Both the position numbers and the translations under genes were made by a program. A DNA stretch of 64,000 bases from CAVVJA01 sp963809815. Lineage in GTDB: Bacteria; Actinomycetota; Actinomycetes; Mycobacteriales; Jatrophihabitantaceae. The stretch covers positions 1-64,000 of the forward strand of contig CAWELM010000024.1 of assembly GCA_963809815.1 (NCBI GenBank), given 5' to 3'. Below, one piece after another: positions 44,626-53,647 of this stretch. The notes beneath the pieces are model-generated. The model saw only the letters and a program-made list of their open reading frames with translations. It did no database searches and was not told where the DNA came from. Each line of letters starts with the position of its first letter. Position 1 is the stretch's first letter.

Positions 44626-44784
44626 CTACACCGCCCGAGGCGTGAAGTACGAGTGTTCTTTGCCGCAGGCTGTGCACTGCAAATAGTCCTGGCCGTCTTC
44701 CTGGTTGAAGCGTCGCACCCAGTTGTGCTTCAGGTTCAACCGGCAAAGCAGGCGCTGGCGCTTGCGGTATGCGGGGACGGACAT
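44626..44784 (-). CDS. Small zinc-ribbon protein, copy A
   Basis: 52 aa from ATG 44784 with a strong GGAGG site. RKRQRLLCRLNLKHNWVRRF, then DYLQCTACGKEH, gives the same Cys...His...Cys-x-x-Cys layout as copy B at 48459. A TAG at 44626-44628 ends it 12 residues earlier than B and separates it from the decayed serine hydrolase. The 100 bp upstream are conserved with copies B and C. Possibly still expressed. Confidence 0.6.
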   Translation of the reverse strand: MSVPAYRKRQRLLCRLNLKHNWVRRFNQEDGQDYLQCTACGKEHSYFTPRAV

Positions 44785-44839
44785 GAGGACCTCCGAAGAT
44801 CAACGGATCGTAGCTCCGGACCTCAGGGCCGATGGCCGA

Positions 44840-44859
44840 TGTGGCAGGAAGCTGTCATC
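44840..44859 (-). promoter_or_regulatory. Shared upstream element, copy A
   Basis: On the minus strand GATGACAGCTTCCTGCCACA, identical to 48384-48403 and similar to 46936-46956. It lies about 55-75 nt before the start of the zinc-ribbon gene. A promoter or regulator site by inference. Confidence 0.5.
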
Positions 44860-45333
44860 GCTCATAGGAAGCGACTATCGCTAATCCTCTCCATCCGGAC
44901 ACTCACGGAGATGACCAGAAGGATGGCTACACGAGGAGCACGTCGCGCCAGCGCGGGTGTGTCACTTCGACGACAAAGTTGTTCGTCTATGCGATGTCGT
45001 CCGGAGCCACGCTCCGCGCGACCGGAGGCGGTGTACCCGCCGATACGGTTGGTTCGACGGAAGGTAATGAAGGAGCGTTGTCGGCTCACATCAGTCGGCT
45101 GCGCACGCCACAGTGACTTGAGGTATTGCACATCCTGTTGTCGACCACTCGGAGTTGATGACCAGACAAGAATGGCTTTGCCAGGCGGCACGCTCACGAC
45201 AGTGAATTGCCTCCCGGGGCGCGCGCGAGGAACCGCCGGTCCGGGCTGGTTGACGGTGCGGGCCTTGATCTGGTGTACACCAGCGCGACTGCAACACTTC
45301 GTGGACGATTCGCCGAGGTCATATCGCGAACAT

Positions 45334-45351
45334 ATTGTCCAGCTGGACAAT
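45334..45351. promoter_or_regulatory. 18-bp perfect palindrome
   Basis: ATTGTCCAGCTGGACAAT in a gene-free stretch (44860-45440). The length and symmetry fit a dimeric regulator site (TetR/GntR type), but no regulator gene is next to it. Confidence 0.5.
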
Positions 45352-45439
45352 CTATTGACCTTAGCCGAGCCAGAACAAAGCTCGCCATCAACGCAGGACG
45401 GCCGCGAGATGAGCGTCGATCGATGAACATCTGCCTTCG

Positions 45440-46680
45440 AGGATTCGCGTATTGATGATTTTCGTAGCCGATAACCTATCTATAGTATTACGCGTGCTTT
45501 CTGTTCGCAAATTCAAATCAAGCCAATTCAGCGCATACGTCGTAGCTGCGTGGCACGAACGGGTATCGATCATTGTTAACAATGAAGCAGCCGCTGGTGA
45601 CGATGAGGAACCGCCGCCGGAGGTCGTCTGGACCGATATAGGTATAGCAGTGAGAACGAGCGGTTTTCGCGGGTCGGCCCGATGGGCCGGAGATGTTGTA
45701 GGTGCGGACGCGCAGAGTTCGAATCGTGACCGTCGCAATCGCCGTGCCTGCGATGATGACAACGCAGAAAGGAAGCGTAGCCTCATGTGGCCCTGGTGAT
45801 CTGCGACATCGAACGAGCATACGATGCAGGATTAAACGTATAGTTTAGCCTTTGGTACTGATGTTAAGAACGATGCCGGGTAAGCAATATCGATAAAGCT
45901 GTAATGCTCACAGCAGGATAATCTGGCACGATTATGAAGCGTCAATGTTAGGCGTCCTCCAAATCCATCACGACGACGCGACTGCAGCAATGGACGATCT
46001 CTACACGTCACCTGTCCGACCTCGCTCAAGACGGCTACGCATCGCGGCGACCGCGAATGACAGCCGCCATCTCGATGGCGCGAAAGCCGTGTTATGGTTC
46101 ACTTCTTAGCGCGGTCGGCTCGTGGTGATAGGAAGCCGTTCGGCGACGTGGCGGCCGATCGGGACTTGCGCTGCACGACTGCGTTAATCAGCATGAGTGG
46201 CGAGAAGAACTTGCGATTTTGTCTTCGTCCTTGAAGTCAGCTAGCCATGGACCTCGAAGCCGCGGTTCCGCTGCCCACAGCGATGGGTGCTGTACGTCAA
46301 GACCTCGAACAGTTTTCATGTTCAGATCCACTTAGACTCGAATTGGTACGTTGTCGTGAAAGTACCTTGACCTGGATTAGATTACAACGAAGATCTCTTA
46401 TCACTCTCTATGTACACGCCGCTAGGCGAACTATTGTCTCTGTTGTCTCAATTTGATATACAGCAGCGTCAATCCTGTATCATCTGAGTGAGTCAGTGAA
46501 GTTCTTATATGCGACAGAGGGGGTGGCAGGCACCTGTCGTGTCAAGGACGAAAGCAGATTTGGTTGTGGCTTGCTCGCTGGAGCAGAAAGGCAGCCGATA
46601 GCAGCTTGCCATCAGACAATAGCAATAATCGTTTAATCTTCGTGCGATGATTCACTCATAGTTTATCCTTGATACATATC
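45440..46680. other. AT-rich gene-free island
   Basis: About 1.2 kb visibly poorer in GC than everything around it, especially 45440-45560, 45830-45930 and 46300-46680. Open frames here are short, with odd composition. I see no gene, RNA or clear repeat. Likely foreign or decayed DNA between copies A and C of the zinc-ribbon module. Confidence 0.55.
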
Positions 46681-46694
46681 CGCTCTGGTGGTGA

Positions 46695-46870
46695 TCAGAA
46701 GCCGCCGCCAAAGTCGATGATTCTCGTGCGGCGCTTGATGTTGTGGTGATCTTTGCCGCACGCTATGCATTGCAGTAGAGCTCGCCGCCGTCCGGTCGAA
46801 GCGCTGCACCCATTTGTGGTGCAGGTTGAACCTGCAGAGCAGGCGCTTGCGCGTGCGGGACGCGGCGACC
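46695..46870 (-). pseudogene. Small zinc-ribbon protein, decayed copy C
   Basis: On the minus strand RTRKRLLCRFNLHHKWVQRF matches copy B. After a one-base shift LLQCIACGKDHHNIKRR and DFGGGF* give the end. The start codon is lost. The stop is followed by LITTRA-like codons, the first residues of the serine hydrolase, before the AT-rich island begins. Confidence 0.75.
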
Positions 46871-46935
46871 GACGTGGACGATCTCCATCCCAAGATTAAC
46901 ACGGATGCTAGCTCGAACGTACGTCCGATCCATCG

Positions 46936-46956
46936 GTGTGGCAGGAAGATGTCATA
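46936..46956 (-). promoter_or_regulatory. Shared upstream element, copy C
   Basis: Minus strand ATGACATCTTCCTGCCACACC, matching the elements before copies A and B. Homology to copy B continues upstream to about 47080. Confidence 0.45.
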
Positions 46957-47191
46957 CTCATCGCTGCGGCACAGCAAGAAACGGGCCCCAGGGCCGGATG
47001 AACCGGCACGGGGCGTGTTCGGGTCTGTCCTACCGTCTGCCGTCGTCGTTCCTCAGCGGCGAGGATCGCGGCGATCGCCAGCGTCGCGTGCGTGAGCGCG
47101 ACGAGCACCTCGACAGTGCGGCGTGGTTCTGCGCTGGGCTACGAATGGTGTTAGCGTCCGCTGATGACCGCATCAAGATCATCATCTTCGT

Positions 47192-47530
47192 TTGATCGGT
47201 GCGGCGATTGTCGCTGCCGTCACATCCGCCGCGATCGTGGGGTCGACGTGTACGGCAAACGCCATCGCCAACGGTACACTCATGCTCGATGGTCAGTACA
47301 GCTTCTCAGCAAGCTCAAATGAAATGAATATGAAAAGGAAGATGATGAGCACTCATAGATCCACGTGATGTGACTGCAAGACACTGATTCCACGTCGTCA
47401 ACGGCTACAGTCAAGGCCCGACGCCGTACACCAGAAGCACGTTCGGGTACGACTGTCGTCGACAAGCTGACTCGTGGTCGACGTGGACGAAGGCGGCAGG
47501 CGTCCCGTGGGGCGACGTGGCTCTGGGCCG
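47192..47530 (+). pseudogene. Decayed secreted protein
   Basis: A signal peptide (LIGAAIVAAVTSAAIVGSTC TANA) is followed by GTLMLDGQYSFSASS and an early stop. Another frame downstream continues with YTRSTFGYDCRRQADSW and STWTKAAGVPWGDVALG, plausible as the end of a small exported protein. Family not identified. 47531-47925 holds nothing else. Confidence 0.4.
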
Positions 47531-47925
47531 GCTGGCGAGTAACACATCAGTTTGGAGACGCGGCGACGATGGTCGGGGCCATCTGCGTGACAGTCTGGGT
47601 CGCATCAGTTCGTTCGACAAGTCGTTCAATGATGAACGAGAGGCGACGGCGAAGTGTGAAGGACGGCGGTGCTGGCCTACTGCTGGCGATACCCCATGCT
47701 TCGTGGTTACCCACAGCTGGGCATGGGCCGGGCTCGTTCCCGGTCAAGGCGCCGGTCGTAGGTGTTTGGCGCAAGCGGTCGGCGCCGCCCAGGCGTGAAT
47801 AGCGTCAGGCTCACATTTGGCGTTCCCGTCGTATTTCTTCTGTTGCCAATCACGGTGCTTTTTGCGCCTATATCCCGGCCTGGTAACGCTCGTCTCACTC
47901 ACCCGTTGATCTCGGAGGTTTCGGC

Positions 47926-48135
47926 ATGTCGGTAGACCTGCTCGCCGCATGGGTACGGCTCACCTACGCGCGAGTGCGCGGTGAGGATCCCGAACGTGGC
48001 GATGTCCCCGGCTGGGTGATGGTGACGATCATGACCGCCGGATTGGTCGTCGTCATTTTCGCGCTGTTCCGAGACAAGATCACCAGTGCGATCAGTGACG
48101 CCATCGACTCCGTGACCGGTAAGACTGGCGGGTAG
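47926..48135 (+). CDS. Flp/Tad-locus-like small membrane protein
   Basis: 69 aa from ATG 47926 with GGAGG upstream. RGDVPGWVMVTIMTAGLVVV followed by IFALFRDKITSAISDAI fits the small single-helix proteins that sit between secretion ATPase and TadE genes in actinobacterial Tad pilus loci. A TadE-like remnant follows directly, but no TadA/B/C genes are in the window, so the pilus system is not present here. A decayed copy lies at 41860. Confidence 0.65.
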   Translation: MSVDLLAAWVRLTYARVRGEDPERGDVPGWVMVTIMTAGLVVVIFALFRDKITSAISDAIDSVTGKTGG

Positions 48136-48137
48136 CA

Positions 48138-48254
48138 GTGCGCGACGCGCTGCTCGTGCGCGTTCGAATGCTCGCCGGAGGCAGCGGACGCGACAGAGTC
48201 GCCGAGTTCGCCATGATCTCCGTTCTGCCGGACCTGCAAATAGGGCTCGTTTAG
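48138..48254 (+). pseudogene. TadE-like N-terminal remnant
   Basis: GTG 48138, two nt after the previous stop. RDRVAEFAMISVLPDLQIGL resembles the TadE opening (G-x-A-x-x-EFA, then a hydrophobic helix). Pro and Asp interrupt the helix, and the frame stops after 38 codons. Confidence 0.5.
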
Positions 48255-48383
48255 GCGCGCGCGCCGGCTTGGCGTGGCGGACCATCTTGCGATCGCCGGG
48301 ATCCTCGCCGATCACGGCAGACCGTAAACAGATTAGGAGGCGCCCCGTACCGGTTCATCCGCTGGGCGCTTTTATTTATGAGG

Positions 48384-48403
48384 GATGACAGCTTCCTGCC
48401 ACA
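48384..48403 (+). promoter_or_regulatory. Shared upstream element, copy B
   Basis: GATGACAGCTTCCTGCCACA, identical on the other strand before copy A and nearly so before copy C. A second conserved block, GATCCGTTGATCTT, follows at about 48434 with the GGGAGG ribosome site. It probably holds the promoter of the zinc-ribbon/serine-hydrolase pair. Confidence 0.5.
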
Positions 48404-48458
48404 CCGCAGATACTTCGTGACGTTCGGAGCTAGGATCCGTTGATCTTGGGAGGTCGTC

Positions 48459-48653
48459 ATGCCTCATCCCACATCCCGCAAGCGCAAGCGCCTGCTGTGC
48501 CGGTTCAACCTGCACCACAAATGGGTGCGACGTAAGAACCCGGAAGGCGAGGATTACCTGCAGTGCAGAGCGTGCGGCAAAGATCTGTATGACGTCGAGC
48601 GCCACGAGCCGGACATCATCGGCGGCTTTGCCGGGGGCGGCGGAGGGTTTTGA
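48459..48653 (+). CDS. Small zinc-ribbon protein, copy B
   Basis: 64 aa from ATG 48459 with GGGAGG upstream. A basic start (RKRKRLLCRFNLHHKWVRRK) is followed by DYLQCRACGKDLYD and a Gly-rich end. Cys14, His19/20, Cys36 and Cys39 could bind one zinc. Small proteins of this layout are common and uncharacterised in actinobacteria. Its stop overlaps the TTG start of the serine-hydrolase lipoprotein (TTGA), so the two are coupled. Two further copies lie nearby on the other strand. Confidence 0.75.
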   Translation: MPHPTSRKRKRLLCRFNLHHKWVRRKNPEGEDYLQCRACGKDLYDVERHEPDIIGGFAGGGGGF

Positions 48654-49831
48654 TCAACACGCGGGCCGGCCGGCTCGCCGTGACCGCGGTGGTCTGCGCC
48701 GCGCTATTGGTGGCGTGCTCGAAGTCTCAACCCACCTCAGCGCCCTCTCGGTCGAGCACCACAGCGGTGCCGTCTCCGTCCAGTACGGGTGCGGATCCGT
48801 TGGCGGCCGCGATCGCGGAGGTCATGAACTCCTACACCACGACCGGCAACGTTCGCGCCATCATCGTGGACGTCAACGGCCGGCCCCGGTTTGAGCGCTA
48901 CTACTCATCGTCCGCGGCCGAATCGCGATCGATCTTTTCGGTGACCAAAAGTGTGACCTCGACCTTGGTGGGGATCGCGATCAGTGAGGGCCGGCTGCGG
49001 CTGGACGAACCACTGTCCCAGATGCTTCCGCGCTACGCCGCGGAGATGAAGCCAAGCGTCGCCCGGGTCACCTTACGGCAGCTGCTCACCCACACCGCGG
49101 GCTTCACCGATACCTTCGACCTTACCGACGACAAAATGCTCACATCGCCGGACTGGGTGCGCTACATCCTGGCGCATCAGGACTACGCCCCAGGCGCCGA
49201 GTTTCACTACTCCGACCACGGCGCGCACCTGCTGGCGCCGATCCTGGTGCAGGCGACCGGCGAATCGGTGTTGACCTACGCCCGGGCCAAACTCTTCGAT
49301 CCGCTCGGGATCGTGACCCGGCCCAGCGCCGAGCCCTACTTCGACCCACAGGCCGTTCCCCCCGCCTATGAGAAGGCTCGGTTCGCGTGGCCGATCGACC
49401 CGCAGGGTTTCCACATGACCGAAGCGTTGATCAAGGTTCGGCCCCAGGATATGGCCACCTTCGGCCAGCTGTTCCTGCAGAACGGACAGCGGAACGGCCG
49501 GCAGGTCGTGCCGACAGCCTGGGTGCGCCAAGCCACCGCCGCGCAGGCCGGCAAGGCGTTCCCCGCTTACGGCAGCTCGGCGCCCGGCTCAGCGTGGAAT
49601 CCGACAAACTACGGCTACTTCTGGTGGGTGGAGCCCACAACCGGTGTTCCCGCCTACTACGCGTGGGGGTACGGCGGGCAGCTGATCGAGGTCGTGCCGT
49701 CGCTGCATCTCGTCATCGTCGTGTCCTCCTATGTCGACGCGACCAAACCCGCACCAGTCGTCAGTCTCGACGAGGTGCAGCACCTGGTCGACGCGATCGT
49801 GCCAATCATCAAGACCCATCCGACTCGCTGA
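48650..49831 (+). CDS. Beta-lactamase-fold serine hydrolase lipoprotein
   Basis: 393 aa from TTG 48650, overlapping the preceding stop and preceded by GGCGGAGGG. The lipoprotein signal (VTAVVCAALLVAC, Cys23) places it on the outer face of the membrane after a Ser/Thr/Pro linker. The catalytic S-x-x-K is SVTK (Ser97, Lys100). FHYSDHGAHLLAPI supplies the Tyr motif and AWGYGGQLIEVVPS the third motif. By family this is a DD-peptidase or esterase-like class C hydrolase (Pfam Beta-lactamase). The substrate is unknown. A broken paralogue lies at 43849-44602. Confidence 0.9.
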   Translation: MINTRAGRLAVTAVVCAALLVACSKSQPTSAPSRSSTTAVPSPSSTGADPLAAAIAEVMNSYTTTGNVRAIIVDVNGRPRFERYYSSSAAESRSIFSVTKSVTSTLVGIAISEGRLRLDEPLSQMLPRYAAEMKPSVARVTLRQLLTHTAGFTDTFDLTDDKMLTSPDWVRYILAHQDYAPGAEFHYSDHGAHLLAPILVQATGESVLTYARAKLFDPLGIVTRPSAEPYFDPQAVPPAYEKARFAWPIDPQGFHMTEALIKVRPQDMATFGQLFLQNGQRNGRQVVPTAWVRQATAAQAGKAFPAYGSSAPGSAWNPTNYGYFWWVEPTTGVPAYYAWGYGGQLIEVVPSLHLVIVVSSYVDATKPAPVVSLDEVQHLVDAIVPIIKTHPTR

Positions 49832-50277
49832 GTCAGGCGAGGCCGCTTGCAGCGGCGATGGAGGACCCCGTATTCGCGGTCGTGGGTCCCGCCGCTCCGC
49901 GCGACCATTCGAGCGCCAGCCTCTTGTCAGGGGCTCAGATAAGTGCAACAGTCGAACATGAGTTCGCTTGAGCGAGCCGACGGGACTCTGGTCGAAGATC
50001 CCGCCTGAGCGCTGCCCAGCTGGTCACCCGCTCCTGCCTCGCGGCACCCTGGTCGGCTGGAGCCCGTGCGACTGCACCCCGGGGCGTACACGGTCACCGC
50101 ACCTACCGATGCCGGTTCCTGGTCAACGGCGCTGAGTGCGGTCTGGTGCTCAGCTTCCCGCCTTGCCGTGACGCGAGCGCAGGGCCGTCGTAGTGGGTGT
50201 AGAGCGCGCCACCGTGCCGCTCGTCCAAAGATCAGGAACACTGCGCACAAGGTAAGGACCAGAAAGGACCTGCCAAA
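49832..50277. other. Gene-free stretch
   Basis: About 450 bp. No gene or convincing structure; short frames only. Confidence 0.5.
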
Positions 50278-50739
50278 GTGGCTGACCCGGTGGAGCAGAT
50301 CCTTGCCGAGGCTCGCCGTAAGTACGATCTGCAAGCCGCGCGGCTGGGTGACTTTCGAAAAGGCGCGGCCACGCTGTTAGCGGCAGCCGGCATCATCTCG
50401 GGGATATATGCGGCTACCGTTGCCGAGCACCATGTGACAGGACTTCACGTCGCCCTGCTCGTCATAGCTCTGGCGTCCTACGTCATGCTTACCGTTCTCG
50501 TCATCGTGATCCATCTGCCGAGGAGATACGACGAAGGCGAGAAGCTAGGCCGCTGGCTCGCGATGGTCGAGCGGGGAGACCTGCGAGCCGATGACTTCAC
50601 GTTCAATATGGCATGCGCAACGGATGACGCGTACCGGTACAACGCGGACGTCGCAGGTGAAATAGCGACGATGTTTCGTCTGGTCTGTGTGTTGTTTGGC
50701 CTTGAGATTATCAGCCTTGGCCTTATTGGCTGGACCTAA
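50278..50739 (+). CDS. Membrane protein of unknown function
   Basis: 153 aa from GTG 50278 with an AAAGGA site. An amphipathic N terminus (VEQILAEARRKYDLQAARLG) leads into membrane segments GAATLLAAAGIISGIYAATV and LHVALLVIALASYVMLTVLV. A soluble loop of about 55 residues and a last segment (LVCVLFGLEIISLGLIGW) follow. The layout recalls the small three-helix membrane modules (SLATT or Pycsar-type effectors), but no nucleotide cyclase or partner is adjacent, so this is only a shape resemblance. Confidence 0.6.
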   Translation: MADPVEQILAEARRKYDLQAARLGDFRKGAATLLAAAGIISGIYAATVAEHHVTGLHVALLVIALASYVMLTVLVIVIHLPRRYDEGEKLGRWLAMVERGDLRADDFTFNMACATDDAYRYNADVAGEIATMFRLVCVLFGLEIISLGLIGWT

Positions 50740-50996
50740 TGCGGGTCTTTCCGTCCGTAAGAGGCCGACCACGATCGACCCATTCGGGGTCACGAGGTAG
50801 CCGTGTCGGTAAACGCGGCGGTGGGGCTGGCTCCGGCGGCGTGACGGGCTGTTCCTCATCGGCCATGGGCAGGACCCTACACGGTCGCGTCCACGCGGGA
50901 ACGTTGTCCTGGCTTTGACAAGCCCTGGCACCGCCGAGATCGGGAAAGGTGCGACGAATCTTTTCGCGGAGGTGAGGCCACGATAGCTTTCCGCCT

Positions 50997-51551
50997 ATGT
51001 GGTTCCTATGGATCTTGCTAGCTGTCCTAGCGGCAGCGGGAGGGTTCGCGCTCGGCGAGCTACAAGCGCAAACCAGAGTCACCGCCGCGGAATCTGACAA
51101 GCGAGTGGCTGACGCCGATGCCGGCGCGATCATGACCAGCGCATGGGAACAGCGCAGCGAGTACAACAGAAAGCTTGCCGCATGGCGCCATGCTTTTCAC
51201 CTCGCCGACACGCGGTTCGCGCTTGCCCTCCTTGGTAGCCAGCTTCAAGAATTCATTTATGCACTCGGACAAAACGCTACTGTCACGACCGTCAATGCAG
51301 CCACGAAACGGCTGTTAGATAACTTAGAATCTGCGAGTACTCAGATCAAGCAATACAACCCTAAGCTAGCGGAATCGCTGATGAAGCGCCGTCGCAGCGT
51401 CGAATTGGTTCTGGACCGCGGGACGGCGGGCGCCATGGTTCTCGGTGGCATCGGTTCCCTGAAGACAATCCTACGGAGCCATGCCATCCAAACGGGCGCC
51501 GGCATCGTGGAATGGATAGAAGGACACCAGCCGCAGCCACCCGTTGATTAG
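50997..51551 (+). CDS. Membrane-anchored helical protein of unknown function
   Basis: 184 aa from ATG 50997. An N-terminal anchor (WFLWILLAVLAAAGGFALGE) is followed by an Ala/Gln/Glu-rich helical region that could form a coiled coil, and a weakly hydrophobic C-terminal part (GTAGAMVLGGIGSLKTIL). No family is recognised. It lies 257 bp after another membrane-protein gene on the same strand. Confidence 0.55.
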   Translation: MWFLWILLAVLAAAGGFALGELQAQTRVTAAESDKRVADADAGAIMTSAWEQRSEYNRKLAAWRHAFHLADTRFALALLGSQLQEFIYALGQNATVTTVNAATKRLLDNLESASTQIKQYNPKLAESLMKRRRSVELVLDRGTAGAMVLGGIGSLKTILRSHAIQTGAGIVEWIEGHQPQPPVD

Positions 51552-51774
51552 GCCGGCCGGGGCAACCACGGTCGGGGTGCAGCACTGGTATGCGCAATCC
51601 CGTTGCGCTGTAGGAAGAATCATGCACATAGACACTGACGTTAGACCAGTGACGGTCGGACACCGCCCCCGAAGAGGCGACGCCGAACCGCGAGCCAGCA
51701 CGCCGCAAGATAGACATGCCAGCAATGTTGACAGGTGTCTGACCAAATACGTACTCACCGGTGCGTTGCACCTA

Positions 51775-52353
51775 TTAGCGGATAAGGCGCCAGGCAAGGA
51801 ACGCGACGACCATCGCCGCAAGAAAGTAGCCGAGAGCCGATACCAAAGTTAGGGCGCCGGCCAGCCAGAGCCCGGCGAGCTCCAACGACGTCGCCGACTT
51901 GAACCCCTCGGTCGGTATCACCAAGACCGCCAGGATGCCGATGGCTACGATCGTCAGGAATATCACCCAACCGCCATGACCGTTCAGCGTCATGAAGCGA
52001 GTCGGCGGCTCGCGGTCCAACCAGTGACCAAACCACCACGTAATGAGGCACGCCGAGACGGCCGCGCCTCCGATGGCCCCTACCCAATACGGCCCACCGC
52101 GCACCGGACGGCGCACCGGAGACCTTGCGCGTTGAATAGCCTGGAGCTCACCCAGCCGTTGTCCCAGCCGCCCCACTCGCTGTCCCAGTACCCCAAGTCC
52201 TCGCGTGAGTACCCCAAGTTGCCGCTTCAGCCACCTCCACCGCCGCTGCGCCACTTTCTTGCAATGCGCCCAACGTGACTCCCGGATCCGGTATATGCCG
52301 CCCACGCTCGGACTCCCCCCCTTGGCGTCCACCTGACGCAGCGCACACGACAC
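51775..52353 (-). CDS. Four-helix membrane protein of unknown function
   Basis: 192 aa. A basic, helical N-terminal region with repeats of the kind LGQRVGRLGQRLGEL is followed by four hydrophobic segments, e.g. YWVGAIGGAAVSACLITWWF and GGWVIFLTIVAIGILAVLVI. ATG 52353 opens the frame; ATG/GTG starts further in are possible because the first residues are Cys/Gly-rich. The function is unknown. It is convergent with the 50997 gene across a 223-bp gap that holds nothing clear. Confidence 0.55.
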   Translation of the reverse strand: MSCALRQVDAKGGSPSVGGIYRIRESRWAHCKKVAQRRWRWLKRQLGVLTRGLGVLGQRVGRLGQRLGELQAIQRARSPVRRPVRGGPYWVGAIGGAAVSACLITWWFGHWLDREPPTRFMTLNGHGGWVIFLTIVAIGILAVLVIPTEGFKSATSLELAGLWLAGALTLVSALGYFLAAMVVAFLAWRLIR

Positions 52354-52570
52354 ACACGCTAAGCGTCAAGTGTCGGCGACGTGTCGCGAGAATAACCTCT
52401 GGTCACCCAGGCGTCACGCCCAGCTACTCGCTTGCCTGGTTGAGCGCCTGAACACGTTGAGCTAACTGCGAGACTCACTCCACGCCCTCAGCTCAGCGGT
52501 TCGCGCTTCGACAAGATGTGGAGGTAGCTCTAGCGTGCCGTGCACTTCGCCTGGTCTGTGGATCTGCCGG

Positions 52571-53059
52571 TTACGTGCGCTCGGCGAGGTCGGAGAGGAA
52601 TTTCGGCAGACGGCCGGCGCCAAAGTCGTAGAAGCGCACCCAGCGTGGCTGGATCGCGATGCGCGCCATCCGGTCGTACATGGACCGGACCTGCTGCTCG
52701 AACTGGGCCGCCTCCTCAGCGTCGAGGACCTTCTTCGCCCCGACGATGTACTCGTCGGTGACACCGTTGACGATCTTCATGCGCGCGGTGCCGCGCACCG
52801 ACAGCGCCTTGGCCGTGTCGGGCCGGTCGCCGGAGTCGATGCTCAGCGCGACGTCCGGGCGAGCGGACAGCGCCGTCACCTTCGGTGCGCTCGCTGCGGT
52901 CGACAGAACGATCTCGGTACCGGTCCAGAAGAATCCGATGGGGATAACGCGGGGTCGACCGTCAAGCCCGTTATAGGCCAGCCGCGCCATCGATGAGTTC
53001 GTCAGCAGTTCCTGGGCACCCGCGGTGGCCAGCTCCTGCTCGATCTGTCGAATATCCAC
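52571..53059 (-). CDS. Pyridoxamine 5'-phosphate oxidase-family protein
   Basis: 162 aa from GTG 53059. The split-barrel flavin-binding pattern is clear: SMARLAYNGLDGRPRVIPIG, FFWTGTEIVLSTAASAPKVT and KALSVRGTARMKIVNGVTDE. Actinobacterial relatives often bind F420 or FMN. The frame is open to 53176 with an upstream ATG at 53107. It probably pairs loosely with the truncated haemoglobin gene upstream on the same strand. Confidence 0.85.
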   Translation of the reverse strand: MDIRQIEQELATAGAQELLTNSSMARLAYNGLDGRPRVIPIGFFWTGTEIVLSTAASAPKVTALSARPDVALSIDSGDRPDTAKALSVRGTARMKIVNGVTDEYIVGAKKVLDAEEAAQFEQQVRSMYDRMARIAIQPRWVRFYDFGAGRLPKFLSDLAERT

Positions 53060-53209
53060 GACTAGGTCATACCCACAATCTGGTGTCCTGCCGTGCTGAC
53101 CGGACATCGGAATGACAGCACGTATCCGACGGACCTCGATGAGCGGGCAGGCCCGATGCAGGTCGTCTGCCCACACGGTTCACGGTCGATTGGAGAAGAA
53201 ACGCGTTGC

Positions 53210-53647
53210 TCACTCCGGCCAGCTCCAGTGGGGGACGGTACGGATCGGGTGAAGCTCGTCGTCGGTGTCCGCCCGGGAGTTTTGCTGTGCGACACGCGAG
53301 CCGAACTCGAGGTGGGAGCGCACCGCATCCCGGAACGGTTCGTCGGTCGGCAGGCCTGCCTCGTCGATCGCTTCCAGGTAAAGGGCCACGAACCGCTGAC
53401 GCTGTTCGTCGGTGATCTTCCGGTGCCGGTGCACATCGATGATGTACTGGAAGCCGAGTTGTTGGGTGAAACGATCCGGGCCGCCGAACGATTCGGCGGT
53501 GAACCAGGTCAGATGGTCGACGTGGGTTGCGACTCGCCGAGGGAACTGCGCCTTGAGCACCGGGTCCGCGAGGACCTTGTCGTAGAAGATCTCCTCGGCG
53601 CGATGAAGTGCCGCATCGCCTCCGGCATGCTCATACAACGTCTTCAC
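53210..53647 (-). CDS. Truncated haemoglobin
   Basis: About 145 aa. LYEHAGGDAALHRAEEIFYD, HVDHLTWFTAESFGGPDRFT, LGFQYIIDVHRHRKITDEQR (proximal His in the VHRH segment) and a C-terminal PHWSW mark a 2-over-2 globin, closest in pattern to group II. It binds haem and O2 or NO. I start at GTG 53647; the frame opens at 53683. It lies close to a flavin-type split-barrel gene on the same strand, which hints at a redox role. Confidence 0.85.
   Translation of the reverse strand: MKTLYEHAGGDAALHRAEEIFYDKVLADPVLKAQFPRRVATHVDHLTWFTAESFGGPDRFTQQLGFQYIIDVHRHRKITDEQRQRFVALYLEAIDEAGLPTDEPFRDAVRSHLEFGSRVAQQNSRADTDDELHPIRTVPHWSWPE

Noticed and set aside
45452..45799. 115-codon frame and an overlapping 100-codon frame on the other strand in the AT-rich island
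   Set aside because: Neither has a ribosome site or family features; frames overlap antisense and the composition is not protein-like.
46247..46456. 69-codon frame in the AT-rich island
   Set aside because: No motif, no ribosome site and no conservation evidence.
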